Source of the DNA: Balanoglossus misakiensis
Lineage: Eukaryota > Hemichordata
Assembly: GCA_040954595.2 (NCBI GenBank)
Contig: CM082597.2
Coordinates: forward strand, 6,696,001-6,760,000
Length of the DNA stretch: 64,000 nucleotides
Direction of reading: 5' to 3'
Shown here piece after piece: positions 10,943-23,247 of this stretch. The notes under the pieces were generated by a model, which searched no databases, had not been told where the DNA came from, and was given only the letters and a program-made list of their open reading frames with translations. Both the position numbers and the translations under genes were made by a program. The number at the start of each line of letters is the position of its first letter. Position 1 is the first letter of the stretch.

Positions 10943-11373
10943 GCCCGGAGACACAGGCGTAGTAGGGGAAAAGGAACGCCCGGGGACATTCTCTATTTAC
11001 GCATCGAATTCTGTGCGGAGAACGACACGGGTGGTAAATCTTGTGTGTAAGCTAATTGGTCACTTAAATGTAACAATGTGTAAACCAAATGACATCATCG
11101 CATTCTAAATAAGGAAATAGAGGTGGAGTCATTAGTGAAATTCCCGCAACGGGGTGTGGGAGTGGTTTTGAAGGTGTATGAATATTCATAACCAAGCTTT
11201 GTTAATTATATCATCCAACCACTGGCGCCCGTCAACATTTGATAGATCACTCGTTATCCATTCGTTACTAAGCGACCCTAGTCGTTGCCAGGGCTACTAT
11301 CTTTCAGCTCAGCAGGAAATTTCTCTACTGTCCCCGGGCGTTGTATTCTAGATCGACACCTGTGTCTCCGGGC
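10943..11373. mobile_element. Nested foldback element inside the Tourist-like element
   Basis: The ends GCCCGGAGACACAGG and CCTGTGTCTCCGGGC are inverted and flanked by TA on both sides. Inner arms continue imperfectly (CGCCCGGGGACA / TGTCCCCGGGCG). About 431 bp, non-coding. Confidence 0.75.
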
Positions 11374-11742
11374 TATACAATATCCGATGATTCATTCTGA
11401 TTTGTACAATCAGATATTACTCAGTCAAACCAGGCAAAGTTCACATTTGTACAGAAAATTGTAGACCACTATTAAATACACCTCAGTTAGTTATTTGCTT
11501 GTTTCCTCCAAAGTTTGACATTTGCAGTACATGAATACTTTGATTTTGGCTTTTAAATATTCATTTTGAAATTTTCACTCTTATTCCTCAACATACTTTT
11601 CCTAGATAAATACAGTTATATGTACTTCATATCATTGTTAGTATCTAAAACAGAAAAAGTTATTAAATGGACAACCTCGATGATACAAATCATGGAGAAT
11701 TGTGGGTAAAATATCGTACTGTGCTCCCCTTCCCTTAAGAAA

Positions 11743-11803
11743 TTAGGGTTAGGGTTAGGGTTAGGGTTTGGGCTAGGGTTAGGGTTAGGGTTAGGGTTAT
11801 GGG
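11743..11803 (+). repeat. Interstitial TTAGGG repeat tract
   Basis: About nine TTAGGG units with two variants (TTTGGG, CTAGGG) lie inside the Tourist-like element. It is not a telomere, because unique sequence continues on both sides. Confidence 0.9.
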
Positions 11804-12196
11804 GTTTAAGATCACATACTGGTACATGTGTATGTTTTGTGAGTTGTGTGATGTATTTTGTAGTACAAGGGATGTCAATACATTCATACAGGAGTGCCTA
11901 TATGAGCGCAAGTCTCTTTTCAGGATTTCTCAGTAACACTTCAAATTTTTGACATTATCGGTGTCATCCTTGCACAAAAATTAATGACCCTCCCCTTGAC
12001 AAGTGCCCAAAATGTAGCGGCCCTCCCCCAAACCGTTGCATGAGAAATGGTGACCCTCCCCCCAATCGCACCGGCCCTCCCCCCTGTTAATTCTGACCAG
12101 GCCCTTAATTGACCTGTATATAGAGGCCATTATCTGTCTATAAAGGCCAGTTCAGGAGAGTCCCTTAACTGGCCACTATAGACAGGTTCGACTGTA

Positions 12197-14555
12197 CTAC
12201 AGCAGATCAACATCATCAGGCACCTGTGCATGGGTCCTAATACAATGTAATTGTTCTAACTGTGGCCAAAACAAATTTGCTGGCATACCAAATCCCCACC
12301 CCCAGAAATCAAATGGTTAATCTCCCCTAAGAAACAATACAACATATTTATTCCACATAAAGTGTAGAAAGAATTGTTATCATACAATCAGCCACTGACT
12401 CACACAGTAACCTGCAATATAGGTCAACTCTTTCATTCTCTGTCAAAGTTTGCAACTGTTATCTTTGTGTAAAGAATTGTCCATTGTGTTACTTCCAGAA
12501 CTTTTGACCTCAACTTGTGGGTGGATTCAACACCCCAGCCAGTTTAAAAACAGCTGTACTAGCCGAGATAAGAAGTGAATAGAAATTGCTGACTGACAGT
12601 TAAATCAAAAACTGTTTATCTAGGAAATGAAGCCAAATGAAATGAAACTTAATTTCATATACAAGTAGCAAAAAATATAATAATATGATCTGATGTTTTT
12701 GTAGTGTTGCTATAGTAACACTGTTAGTTGTCACCAGTGTTTCAGCTAGCGCACGGCCTTGCGACATTCGACGCAATAAATGTTGGATTGTCGCAACAAA
12801 ATAATCTTTATGGGTCACTTTGACGCATTCTTACTGAGTGAGCAACAATATGACTGATTGTCATCTCCCGTACTTTTGCTTTGTGTCCGCCTTTGCTTTC
12901 ACTGGAACTTGTTACTCCCTTTCAATTTTTGATAATTTAGTGAACACAACTGAGTGATTTCACACCTTGCACAGCTTTAATCACCCTAGAAGCAACGCAG
13001 CTCTGCACGCTGTCAAGACCAGTGCGCTGCCATTTTATTCAGTGCACAAGTTATCTTTACACAGGCGTCCTATAAATAGCATCAATAGCCTAGTAACACA
13101 AGCAACGCACAGAGCTTAGGCGCATTGTGACAACTTAGCTAAACTTGACAAATGATGAAGCAACTTTTGTTGGAGGTCATGCCATGTGTCTGTGCATCTG
13201 TACATGCTTATAAAATTAACAGCGGCCCAGGGCTGGTAATAATTGCGCAGGGCAGGTAAATTTCGTAGTCACCTGCCCTGATTTATGCCAATAACTTGAT
13301 AAGGGAAACTTTTAAATACTTTGCACCATTTGACTTAGTTTAGAATATGAATGGTATGATTGCAAAAAAAAAATTATTATCAAAGCAATTGATCTGATCC
13401 TAAATGTTGATCTTTTTGCTCCCAATAATAATATGTGATAAAATTTCTTCATCAATGGCAGTACATAATTAACACACAATCTGAGATGTCTTAGGATATG
13501 TCCAATTTCTAAAAATTAAATACATGTACCGGGTAGTAGGATATAAAAGATAACCCTCACTGAAAACTTGTGAATTTGGCATGAGCAGGCAGACTGTTTC
13601 ATCGAGGATGGCATAAACAGGGGGGGGGGGGGGGATTCCACTCTGGCAAGGGGGGACTGTAATATCTATAGCTGGGCAGGTAAATTTTCAGAGTGTGTGT
13701 CGATTGGGCAGGGAAGCAAGCAAAACAAAAATCTCAAGGCCTGACTTCATAACTACAAAGCAGACTGCAGACACCCAATTATAATAATTTATATCGATGT
13801 TTAGGGGCCATAGTGATGTCCAAAAGAAGCTATGATTATGTAAATTTTATGGAAATTAGCCCTGACTCTATGATTTTTCCTAGGGAGAACCCTGTCCCTC
13901 GAAAATATGATTTGTTCCCCTTTCTAACCTGCAGCGGGTCACAATGTCCACATGCTTTCAAAAGCTGCTGAAACATTGTGTCACCAAGTTGTCTTCAAGA
14001 AAAAAATTCAAATTTCAGTATTGGTATAATACCATCCATCAGGATAAAATATGGTTCCTCACACAAATTCTGTATTGGGAAATTGGTTGCCAGAGATGGA
14101 ACTTTCATGCAGACACAATGTGTATGTTTATAATTTGCAATGAATGTTTGCAAAGATTTGTGAAAATACAAGAAGAGACAAATAATTTGCAAAAATGTTT
14201 GCAAAGATTTGTGAAAATACAAGAAGAGACAAATAATTTGCAATGAATCTTTGCAAAGATTTGTGAAAATACAAGAAGAGACAAACAGCTCACAATGTCT
14301 AATGAGTACCAAGAAATCTGGGACGGTTCATTGGTATATGTGATGATGTGTCCCACTTTCAGTTCAATATATCAGTATTTGTCAACTGTACCCAGTCAAA
14401 GTTTACATTCATTCACTTCTCAGTGATTCATTGTGTTCAAGTTTGACCTTTTGACCTCAACTCTCAGGTACTCAGCCGGCACTAGGTAGACCCTGGTATT
14501 TGCTGAATCACTGAATTCAATTTATCATGTGACTTTGGTGGCTTGCCAAGTTTTT
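12197..14555 (+). repeat. Array block U1, 3' spacer before TRIM gene 1
   Basis: This is collinear with 21612-24830 (without the 23248 insertion and the 165-bp foldback), 39860-42131 and 52480-54072. It contains a hairpin AGGGCAGGT/ACCTGCCCT near 13250-13282, a poly-G run at about 13620 and the 52-bp minisatellite. No gene is supported. The minus-strand open frame at 12600-12818 recurs in other blocks but has no domain or splice context. Confidence 0.7.
14132..14286 (+). repeat. 52-bp minisatellite, 3 units
   Basis: Same unit as at 8578-8733; the middle unit is slightly shortened. Confidence 0.85.
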
Positions 14556-14561
14556 TATAAA
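14556..14561 (+). promoter_or_regulatory. TATA box of TRIM-NHL gene 1
   Basis: TATAAA lies 90 bp upstream of the ATG, with conserved flanks in all four genes (distances 90, 91, 83 and 90 bp). Transcription would start near 14585-14590, giving a leader of about 55-60 nt. Confidence 0.6.
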
Positions 14562-14645
14562 CCCCTAACTCAGTCAAAATTAATGACACTATACTGAACA
14601 GTGTGTTGCTATGTGATTACAAGCATTTTGACTCGAGCTGCAAAG

Positions 14646-16613
14646 ATGGCTGCAGCATATCCTGGAGGTTCCGAGTTAGACAAAGTTCTGAACGAGCTTG
14701 GTGAGGATTTCCTCTCCTGTGCGATCTGTCTGGAACTGTTCAAGAAACCCAAAGTCTTGCCATGTGACCATTCATTCTGTGAGTCGTGTCTGACAACACT
14801 GGTGACAAAGAAAGGTAAGCTGAACTGCCCAACATGCAGTACGCCATGTCAGCTTCCTGGTGGGGGTGTGACTGAACTGAAAGTCAACTTTTTCATCAAC
14901 TCGTTGACAGATCTTTATCTGAAAAAGCGTCCTACAGAGAAAGACTTAAAGCCTTCTGTGTGTAACGGCTGTGAGGAAAACGAAGGAACTCACTATTGCA
15001 TCGACTGCAGTGTGAATATGTGTGATTCCTGCACTAAACCACACAGAAAAATTCTGAAAGGTCACAAGGTCATGACACTGGATGAATACAAAAATACAGA
15101 ATCGTCAACTCTCCTGAAGCAACAAAAAGTCTTCTGCAGTGTCCATCCAGAAAATGTTGTGAAATTCTACTGTGAGACCTGTAAGCTTATTGTGTGCACA
15201 GACTGTGCTATTACCAAACATCCAAGTCCCAAACACACCAACACAGATCTGCAAGATGCTGCAAATGACTACACCAAACAGTTGAGAGATCTGCTGTGTC
15301 AGGTGACAGAAAAAGAATGGGGAGCAAAGACAAGCACAACACTGGCCAAACTGAAGAGAGAGACACTGATGGTCGAATGCCAGGAGGAAGAACAGAAAGT
15401 GAGACAGAAAACAGCAAAGGTCATACAGAAGGCACAGAGGGAGGAGAAACAGTTGATTCAAGAGCTGCAGACAAAATATGGACAGAGAGTAAAGCAGACG
15501 GAGGCTCTAATAGATGAGTGGGAACTGAAACATGGCAACATTGCAAGCCAACGCTGCTACATAGAGACACTGATGCATCATGGGACACCAGCCCAGATCA
15601 TGGCCACCAAGCAGGAGACAATACATCACATGGAGGAAATTATTTCCATGGAGACAGAAATTGATGCCAGAGTGGACGTGGTGAAATTCCGGCCAGCTGA
15701 GGAGACCAGAGATGGAGGAATGCTGGGATTGCTTCGTGAAGATTCAGTGTCAGTAGAGACAAAGAAAGGCTTGGTGAAGACCATTGGATGTAAAGGTAAC
15801 AAAGGTGGGCAGTTCAATTGCCCTCTAGGTATCAGTATCAACCGACACAGAAACTTTGTCACTGCTGATGCTGGTAACAGGAGAGTACAAATCACTGACA
15901 GGGATGGGAAATACAAATCAAGTTTCACATTCACTCAGTTTGCACAGCCTTTCGAACTACGCGATGTCGCAATATCAGCTGATGATGAATACTTCATGAC
16001 AGATTGGTTTAACAAACAAATAGTTGTGAGTGATGAGAATGGGTCTCTGATCAAATGCTTTGGGAAAGAAGTCAAGAATCCCCTGCGCCTTGCTATTAGT
16101 CCTGTAGATGGAAGTGTGTATGTGAGTGATTGGGATGGAAAGGGTGATGCTTCAATCACCGACAAAGAGGGTCACTGCATCAGGAAATACACACATGAGT
16201 GTCAGTACATCAAATCATTTGGGAGTTTGGGCACAGGACAGGGACAGCTTATAGGGCCTGAGTTCTTGACTGTTGACAGTTGTGGAGTAGTGTTTGTATC
16301 TGATATAGGCAACAGACGCATTCAAGCATTTAATGCAGATGGTGAGTTCCTGTTTGCATTTGGAGAATTTGGTGAAAGTGATGGTAAGATTTATTGGCCA
16401 ACAGGAATAGTGGCTGATAAAGCAGGATATCTGTATGTCTGTGACAAGAAAAACAACAATGTGCAGAAATTTGACAACAGAGGTAAATTCATCTGTCGCA
16501 TTGATAAAGCTGAGGATGGGTTAAATGAACCACAAGGTGTCGCTGTGACAGATGACATGGAAGTAGTGGTTGCTGACTTTGGCAATCACTGCCTCAAAGT
16601 CTTTGCACAGTGA
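14646..16613 (+). CDS. TRIM-NHL protein 1 (RING / B-box1 / B-box2 / coiled coil / NHL propeller)
   Basis: An intronless 655-residue frame. The open frame extends upstream only from a GTG; the first ATG, at 14646 in AAAGATGG context, is the start. RING C3HC4 ligands are C25, C28, C40, H42, C45, C48, C61 and C64. B-box1 is about 106-140 and B-box2 about 164-197. The coiled coil is about 205-345. About six NHL blades span 377-655 with the usual GNxRVQ/GNHCLKVF ends. There is no filamin-type domain. By family it is a RING E3 ubiquitin ligase whose propeller binds RNA or protein. It carries the type I RING/B-box1 (CPTCSTPC) and type alpha B-box2/coil (CTDC, HPSPKH). It is similar to vertebrate TRIM2/3/56/71, but I would not assign an ortholog. 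Confidence 0.93.
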   Translation: MAAAYPGGSELDKVLNELGEDFLSCAICLELFKKPKVLPCDHSFCESCLTTLVTKKGKLNCPTCSTPCQLPGGGVTELKVNFFINSLTDLYLKKRPTEKDLKPSVCNGCEENEGTHYCIDCSVNMCDSCTKPHRKILKGHKVMTLDEYKNTESSTLLKQQKVFCSVHPENVVKFYCETCKLIVCTDCAITKHPSPKHTNTDLQDAANDYTKQLRDLLCQVTEKEWGAKTSTTLAKLKRETLMVECQEEEQKVRQKTAKVIQKAQREEKQLIQELQTKYGQRVKQTEALIDEWELKHGNIASQRCYIETLMHHGTPAQIMATKQETIHHMEEIISMETEIDARVDVVKFRPAEETRDGGMLGLLREDSVSVETKKGLVKTIGCKGNKGGQFNCPLGISINRHRNFVTADAGNRRVQITDRDGKYKSSFTFTQFAQPFELRDVAISADDEYFMTDWFNKQIVVSDENGSLIKCFGKEVKNPLRLAISPVDGSVYVSDWDGKGDASITDKEGHCIRKYTHECQYIKSFGSLGTGQGQLIGPEFLTVDSCGVVFVSDIGNRRIQAFNADGEFLFAFGEFGESDGKIYWPTGIVADKAGYLYVCDKKNNNVQKFDNRGKFICRIDKAEDGLNEPQGVAVTDDMEVVVADFGNHCLKVFAQ

Positions 16614-16640
16614 AAGTGTCACATCTCAATGTATCAACTG

Positions 16641-16822
16641 TAGTGAAACCTGTCTATAAACCAGACACCAATTGGAGTGAGAATATTGTTCGCTTTGCAG
16701 AGGTGTCTGGTTTACAGAGAGTCTTTCAACCTGTGGTTTTATGTGAAGGGCACTGGAAAGTGTGTTCGGTATAGACAGGTTTCTCGATCAGACTGAGTTT
16801 GGTTTAGACAGATTTTACTGTA
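16641..16822. mobile_element. MITE (family B) in the 3' flank of TRIM gene 1
   Basis: The ends TAGTGAAACCTGTCTATAAA and TTTAGACAGATTTTACTGTA are imperfect inverted repeats. Internal inverted CCAGACACC/GGTGTCTGG arms are also present. It is related in its ends to family A. It begins 28 bp after the stop codon, so it probably lies in the 3' UTR. The other three genes carry it in the same place. Confidence 0.65.
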
Positions 16823-18113
16823 TTTCACTGATATATGGCTTACATGTGAAGGTGATGGCAGAACCTGGATGCATATATGCCACATTGGTTTGTAGATTAA
16901 GGCCCACTACTTGTTTTTTGTCCAGTATTTCTGTCTGTAAATATGAACTTTAGTTCTTATTCCACACTATAATACCATAATTCTAAAATGGCCACTGTTC
17001 AGTTTGTTGAAACAACCCAGACATGTGCATCATAATTATTGTTGATAAAGAAACTGAATTCAATTCAATTTTCAGCAATAATAATGCTATCTGTACACAT
17101 ACAGGCTGAACATTTCATCATATGCTGTAGGGGTTTCAACAACAAGCAGTTGATACAAACAACAACAAAACAAGCAGACACTTGCTGTCACAAAAAAACT
17201 TGAGATGATGACTAATGTATCGCTCAACTTCAGATTGCATCTGAAGTCACGCACATGAAACCAACTGTAGAATGACTTATGACGGCAAACTGGTTGCCTG
17301 AGGTTCCTATTCTTCTGCAGAGACCATGTGCATACAACACTCTCACAACTATAGTTGACATTTCTGTTGGAATAGACAGATTTCTCCCAAAAGAGACATC
17401 TCTTTGATTCTTATGAGAGAACCCCCATATTTGACGGAGGATATGTTTTACCCATTTGTGTCCATGTCAGCCCGATTGGAAAGATGGCAGCAAACTTGTA
17501 GTTTTTTTTTTCCAGAGATGACAAATCTTTCCGAAGGGGGACATGCAAGTCATACAGTATTCACATCAGCTGATATTTTTTTATTGAACTCCATATAGAG
17601 ACTTTGAGTTTTGGGTTCTGAGTTTAACCAAGATTACACAATACTTAAATATTTTATGGTGTGGATTTTTAGGTTTACAAGTATCTTTAAAAGATTTGTA
17701 TTTCATGAAGTGAATATGTCGCAGTCAACAGTGGCAGCAAAAAAAAGCAATTTTCTGACAAAAATATCTGTACAGTACTTTTTATGACGTTATCAAGAAT
17801 TTTGCATTTTGTCTGTAACATATTGGGAACATTTTACATGGTTTATAATTAAAGCAAAGTATATCTGTTGTCCAATTGCTACATTATCAGTTAACTGACT
17901 AACAATTCCACTGTTGCCAAGGTAAAACTGATAACATGTTGTTTATTGAGTATGTCATGACCTCCTTGTTACTGTACAATTTTTGTCAGTTAAAAAATCT
18001 TCAGTGACTTTTCACCGACACAAATCTGACTACACCCAGTTGGAGTCAGAGTCTTTGATATTATACTTTTTCATGATTTTTCATGTTTTTTAAAGACAAA
18101 AAAGACAAAAAAA

Positions 18114-18524
18114 TAATTTCGGAATTCTGGAAAATTTATCAGAATTTCCTTTTAATCTTGGATTTCCTTCAACAGACATAAGTGTTGCCATCGCCTTGAT
18201 GCAACTGTTTCATATAATTCTCTAACAAAATCTGCTGAATTTGTTTTATTCAGCTGATTTTTTCCCCAAAAATTCAGCTGTAGTTTTCACTGATTTTTGC
18301 TTTTTCCCCATAATCCTGTTGAATTTTTCACTGATTTTTCCCCAAAAAAATTCAGCAGAATTTTACACCAATCAGAGACTTTTGGAAAGGTGTGGCACAA
18401 AATATAGGATTAAAACAAAAATCTAATGTCACATTTATAAACTTTTAATTATTATTTCTTCACCAATATTAAAAGTTTTCAAATATGAAACGTATTATTT
18501 TTGAAATGTGGAATTCCGAAATTA
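18114..18524. mobile_element. 411-bp MITE (family C), copy 1
   Basis: The termini TAATTTCGGAATTC and GAATTCCGAAATTA are inverted. The interior has repeated CTGATTTTT/AATTCAGC pieces. Paralogous flanks at about 32975-32992 and 48865-48885 lack it, supporting insertion. Confidence 0.75.
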
Positions 18525-18744
18525 GTTTGGAACATGTACATATATAATTCAGCTCTATAACAAGACCAATGTTTTTTAGATCACTACATTTATTGAACAT
18601 TTCCACCATGTTATTTTTTGTGGAACAATGTTATCACACTTAGATGAATAATGAATTCATAGCTGAGTGTTATAAATATGTCTGTTGATAAATAATTTCA
18701 AAATATGTTTTCAGATTTTCTTTACTACAATTCAGAGTACTTCG

Positions 18745-18838
18745 TTAACCCTTTCACCCCCATTTCACTGTGTAAAGGTCCAACTCTGCCATTGGAGAAC
18801 AATGGAGTTAGACCAAACCATGGTGGAGAAAGGGTTAA
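18745..18838. mobile_element. 94-bp TTAACCC short inverted-repeat element
   Basis: It starts TTAACCCTTTCACCCCCATT and ends GGTGGAGAAAGGGTTAA, with inner CCATTGG/CCATGG pieces. It is present at the same place in all 3' flank blocks and twice in the block after gene 2. The small open frames over it are artefacts. Confidence 0.7.
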
Positions 18839-19877
18839 AACAACTTAGCCTCCTCAGATCCTAATGTGTGTATAGTACTGTTTTTTAATCCATTTTAGTT
18901 TTTGAGCTTTAGTTTTTGAGATTACATGTAATGTGTTGACTGTTATCAGTGGTTTTCTACTTTCATGAACTTTCAACAACTTTTTGTCATTTTACAGGAA
19001 ATCATAGATACATTATTTGCAACATGTTGTACTCAATTTATTTTTCTTGACTTTGGTTTTGACGATATACTCTTATAACTCATAAATAATCTGGACTGCA
19101 AACATGCAAATTATTGATTATTTGGTTGACGATCGATAGACACTTATAACTCACAAATCTGGACAATGAACATTACTGAGTTGTTTGGTTGACTGATTTG
19201 AGACCTGTTGTATGTTAGTATAATCACCAAGACACTGTGTTTCTGTCGACTTCAGTACTTATCACATGAACATTGGACCACTTAACTTTAATTTACGACC
19301 AAACAGCTAGCAACATTTTTTTGTAACCAATTTAAATTCCTGTAGATTTCTTGATGAGGGGTTTATTATCAGGTCAACAGTGGCCTTGACATAAATTTGT
19401 TAGTGGATCACAATTTTTGGTGAAATCATTCGGGTTTTTTTAAATAACCAAGAATACACTGTTATCATGTTTAGTTTGTGTGGACTAACAGCTGATACAT
19501 TTGTTGTGCAAAATTGATGTGGTGAATAAACAGGTTTTCATAAGTCTTTTACGTTTCATGTCTTCATTTTTAAAAGAAACCCCAGTTAATACTTGAAAGT
19601 TGGAGTTACTAGAGAATTAACACTTGTGGAATGACTGTGATTGCGAACATGTTGATCTTTAAATATAAAAAAATTGCTGAAATTTTAGGGACAAGATTAA
19701 AGTTTTCAAAAATAAATACTTATATTGGTACACTATTTAGAAATCCTGCATATTTGACACACAATTTAGCCTTCAGGACGCAATATTTATTTGACTTGCA
19801 TCATTCAAGGGGACACAGCATCAGAGCGAACTCAAAACAATGTGCATGGTCATTCCTGACAGTAGCCGTACGTACAC

Positions 19878-21156
19878 TACAGCACGTATCAGGGTCGGCC
19901 TCAACTGTGACGCCAATCATGGTTGAATCAGTTCTGAAAATAAACTTCCAACTAAAATTCACTGTATCACTAAACTGCAAATTATAGCTACATATAACAT
20001 TTGGGTCTGTTCTAAATGTACCTTATACATGACAAGGTGGGACGCGCCTTAGTTTTTGGACTGTTTTATTGTTGACATGAAAACTATGACACATCTGGAA
20101 AGAAATCTTGATATAAAGAAAGATGTACTCTGAAATTTAAAAATGAATAATTACAACTACTGTGTCTACTGACCCTCAAGGGACCAGGGTGTTTCACTTC
20201 TGTTGCAATGTCATTTCCATTGACACAAGTTCAGATGCCAGTTAGCTATTCATTACACATAATAGCAAGACATAACAGTTTGTTTACGTCTGGGTGTGTT
20301 TAATACTAACAATAAAGGCTGTCCCTTATATGATCAGAATATGTTGATTCCAGTAATTACAAGAAAACATATCAATTTAGTTTCAATTGTAGCAACTGTT
20401 ATGATTTATCTGAGCTGAGACAACATCTCTGCTTTGAAGATTTGTTTTGTGGCATCAAAACACAAAGTGAGTTTCCTATGAAGACAACGTTCAGAAAGAT
20501 TTTCAGGTAGGCTTGGAGGAAATAATGCTATCCAAATATGCGTTAGAGTACAGGTATAAAAATCTCTCATAACTACCCATCATGCATCAGTCAGACTGTG
20601 CTACTTGTATCATGGAGCAAAACTAGCAAAAATATCCAAATATCAAATTTGTCTGTTGAAAAGTTGTATACAATACCATATAACTTTTAAATAGCTTCCA
20701 AGAATATTTTAATACATTGAGTGTTCAATGGGGAAATGTACATAGATAGCGTGAAAACATTCTAGACATTTGATGAGCACAAAGTGAAAAGACACTGATA
20801 GAGTTATGATATCAAGTCAAAATGGATTGCAACAGTAATTGCCACTGTAACTGGACATGCTGGTAGTAGAAACAACATTGGTTAGACTTTATGGTTGAAC
20901 CCTGTGACTTGACAAGCATTTGCAGACACTGTACAGGCCATCCAGATGAAAAAACATTGGAAACGACACAAAAACATGCTAACATACTAAGTGACTTGGC
21001 AAACAACTGATATCAGCCATATGTGGTTTATTTTCCAGCCATCAATGACAGCGCAAGACTTCATTCTGACCTTTCCACCCCGACAGTATGGTTCAGCCCA
21101 TTGTTTTTAATGATATGGTTTAACCCACATACTAGAAATGGGGTGAAAGTCTCTCT
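19878..21156 (+). repeat. Array block U2, 5' part
   Basis: This is collinear with 9020-10284 and begins TACAGCACGTATCAGGGTCG. No gene is seen until the TMEM192-like exon on the minus strand. Confidence 0.7.
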
Positions 21157-21283
21157 CTATGTTCTATTTTGTTGTGAAGCTGTCAACTTAATAATTCTTC
21201 TTCCCAAGTGGGCATTGTGTTGTTGCAGGTATCTAATCATATCAGCTTGCTTCTCCAAAATATCATCCACCTGATTACTATCC
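21157..21283 (-). pseudogene. TMEM192 terminal exon, duplicate 2
   Basis: 127 bp with the same acceptor, phase and stop as the copy at 10285-10411. The open frame is intact and the protein appears unchanged. It lies in a gene-less block. Confidence 0.75.
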
Positions 21284-21442
21284 CTGTAACAAACAAAATA
21301 CAAAAACACTCATTAAAATCACGAATTTACTTCAATTCCAAACCAAGGTAGCGATTTGACGCGCTCGCCTTTGTGTGTGGCTGGGCAACAGGTGTCTGCC
21401 GATGTCAAACTGCCATAGCTGTAGTATACTATATCTACAGTA

Positions 21443-21611
21443 TACAGTCAAACCTGTATTAGTGGCTACCTCTATATAGTGGCCACTTTGTTACAGTCCC
21501 TGTGCAATTTACATATGCATTAATTGACCTGTATATAGAGGCCATTATCTGTCTATAAAGGCCAGTTCAGGAGAGTCCCTTAACTGGCCACTATAGACAG
21601 GTTCGACTGTA
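21443..21611. mobile_element. MITE family A, intact
   Basis: TACAGTCAAACCTGT to GGTTCGACTGTA, uninterrupted. It serves as the empty-site reference for the Tourist-like insertion at 10820. Confidence 0.75.
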
Positions 21612-23247
21612 CTACAGCAGATCAACATCATCAGGCACCTGTGCATGGGTCCTAATACAATGTAATTGTTCTAACTGTGGCCAAAACAAATTTGCTGGCA
21701 TACCAAATCCCCACCCCCAGAAATCAAATGGTTCTCCCCAAAGAAACAATACAACAGATTTATTCCACATAAAGTGTAGACAGAATTGTTATCATACAAT
21801 CAGCCACTGACTCACACAGTAACCTGCAATATAGGCCAACTCTTTCATTCTCTGTCAAAGTTTGCAACTGTTATCTTTGTGTAAAGAATTGTCCATTGTG
21901 TTACTTCCAGAACTTTTGACCTCAACTTGTGGGTGGATTCAACACCCCAGCCAGTTTTAAAAAAGCTGTACAAGCCGAGATAAGAAGTGAATAGAAATTG
22001 CTGACTGACAGTTAAATCAAAAACTGTTTATCTAGGAAATGAAGCCAAATGAAATGAAACTTAATTTCATATACAAGTAGCAAACAATATAATAATATGA
22101 TCTGATGTTTTTGTAGTGTTGCTATAGTAACACTGTTCGTTGTCACCAGTTTTTCAGCTAGCGCACGGCCTTGCGACATTTGACGCAATAAATGTTGGAT
22201 TGTCGAAACAAAATAATCTTTATGGGTCACTTTGACGCATTCTTACTGAGTGAGCAACAATATGACTGATTGTCACCTCCCGTACTTTTGCTTTGCGTCC
22301 ACCTTTGCTTTCACTGGAACTTGTTACTCCCTTTCAATATTTGATAATTTAGTGAACACAACTGAGTGATTTCACACCTTGCACAGCTTGAATCACCCTA
22401 GAAGCAACACAGCTCTGCACGCTGTCAAGACCAGTGCGCTGCCATTTTATTCAGTGCACAAGTTATCTTTACACAGGCGTCCTATAAATAGCATCAATAG
22501 CCTAGTAACACAAGCAACGCACAGAGCTTAGGCGCATTGTAACAACTTAGCTAAACTTAACAAATGATGAAGTAACTTTTGTTGGAGGTCATGCCATGTG
22601 TCTGTGCGTCTGCACAGGCTTATAAAATTAACAGCAGCCCAGGGCCGGTAATAATTGCGCAGGGCAGGTATATAACGTAAATTTCATCGTCACCTGCCCT
22701 GATTTATGCCAATAACTTGATAAAGGAAACTTTTTAATACTTTGCACTATGTGACTTAGTTTAGAATATGAATGGTATGATTGCAAAAAAATTATTATCA
22801 AAGCAATTAATCTGATGCTAAATGTTGATCTTTTTGCCCCAAAAAACAATACGCGATACAATTTCTTCACCAATCGCAGTACATAATTAACACAAAATCT
22901 GAGATGTCTTAGGATATGTCTTATTTCTAAAAATTACATACATGTACTGGGTAGTAGGATATAAAAGACAATCCGCAAGGAAAACTTGTGAACTTGGCAT
23001 GAGCACGCAGACTGTTTAATCGAGGATGGCATAAACATGCAGGGGGGGGGGGGGAATTCCACTCCAGCAAGGGGGGACTGTAATATCTCTAGCCGGGCAG
23101 GTAAATTTTCAGAGTGTGTATCTAATGGGCAGGTAAGAAAGCAAAACAGAAATCTTAAGGCCTGACTGCATAATTAGACACCCGATTATAATAATTTATA
23201 TCGATGTTTAGGGGCCATAGTGATGTCCAAAAGAAGCTATGATTATG

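Larger units (their letters stand above)
10820..12104. mobile_element. Non-autonomous PIF/Harbinger (Tourist-like) element, 1,285 bp
   Basis: It has perfect 25-bp terminal inverted repeats starting GGGCCTGGTCAGAATTAACA. It is flanked by a 3-bp duplication TTA (10817-10819 and 12105-12107), and the paralogous empty site at 21516-21525 reads GCATTAATTG. TTA/TAA duplications and GGG-starting termini are typical of Tourist elements. Several subterminal GACCCTCCCC motifs occur. There is no transposase. It contains a nested foldback (10943-11373) and a TTAGGG tract. Confidence 0.88.
10740..12196. mobile_element. Small MITE (family A) split by a Tourist-like insertion
   Basis: The termini TACAGTCAAACCTGT and GGTTCGACTGTA are inverted. 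Intact copies at 21443-21611, 26391-26559, 43716-43884 and 52330-52479 are 150-170 bp. Here 10820-12104 is inserted into it. The internal sequence carries repeated GTGGCCACT/GGCCAGTT motifs and TATA-like pieces but no open frame. Confidence 0.8.
16823..19877 (+). repeat. 3' flank block of TRIM gene 1 (G1)
   Basis: About 3 kb of AT-rich non-coding sequence shared with the 3' flanks of the other three genes (30159, 47132 and 56331 onward). It holds a 411-bp MITE (18114-18524) and a 94-bp TTAACCC element (18745-18838). A plus-strand open frame at 19631-19987 recurs in other copies but crosses into U sequence and shows no domain; I do not call it a gene. Confidence 0.7.

Noticed and set aside
11743-11803. 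Telomere
   Set aside because: Only about 60 bp, inside a transposon, with normal sequence on both sides.
12600-12818. Repeated minus-strand frame starting MTHKD
   Set aside because: It recurs because the block is duplicated; copies are truncated or fused to other sequence and no domain or promoter is visible.
14601-14645. 15-residue N-terminal extension of each TRIM-NHL frame
   Set aside because: It begins at GTG in all four genes and lacks an ATG. The ATG in AAAGATGG context is conserved and fits the TATA distance.
19631-19987. Repeated open frame (also at 39081 and 50104) as a small gene
   Set aside because: It varies in length between copies, crosses the block boundary, has no domain, and is broken or shifted in other copies (for example near 59150-59480).
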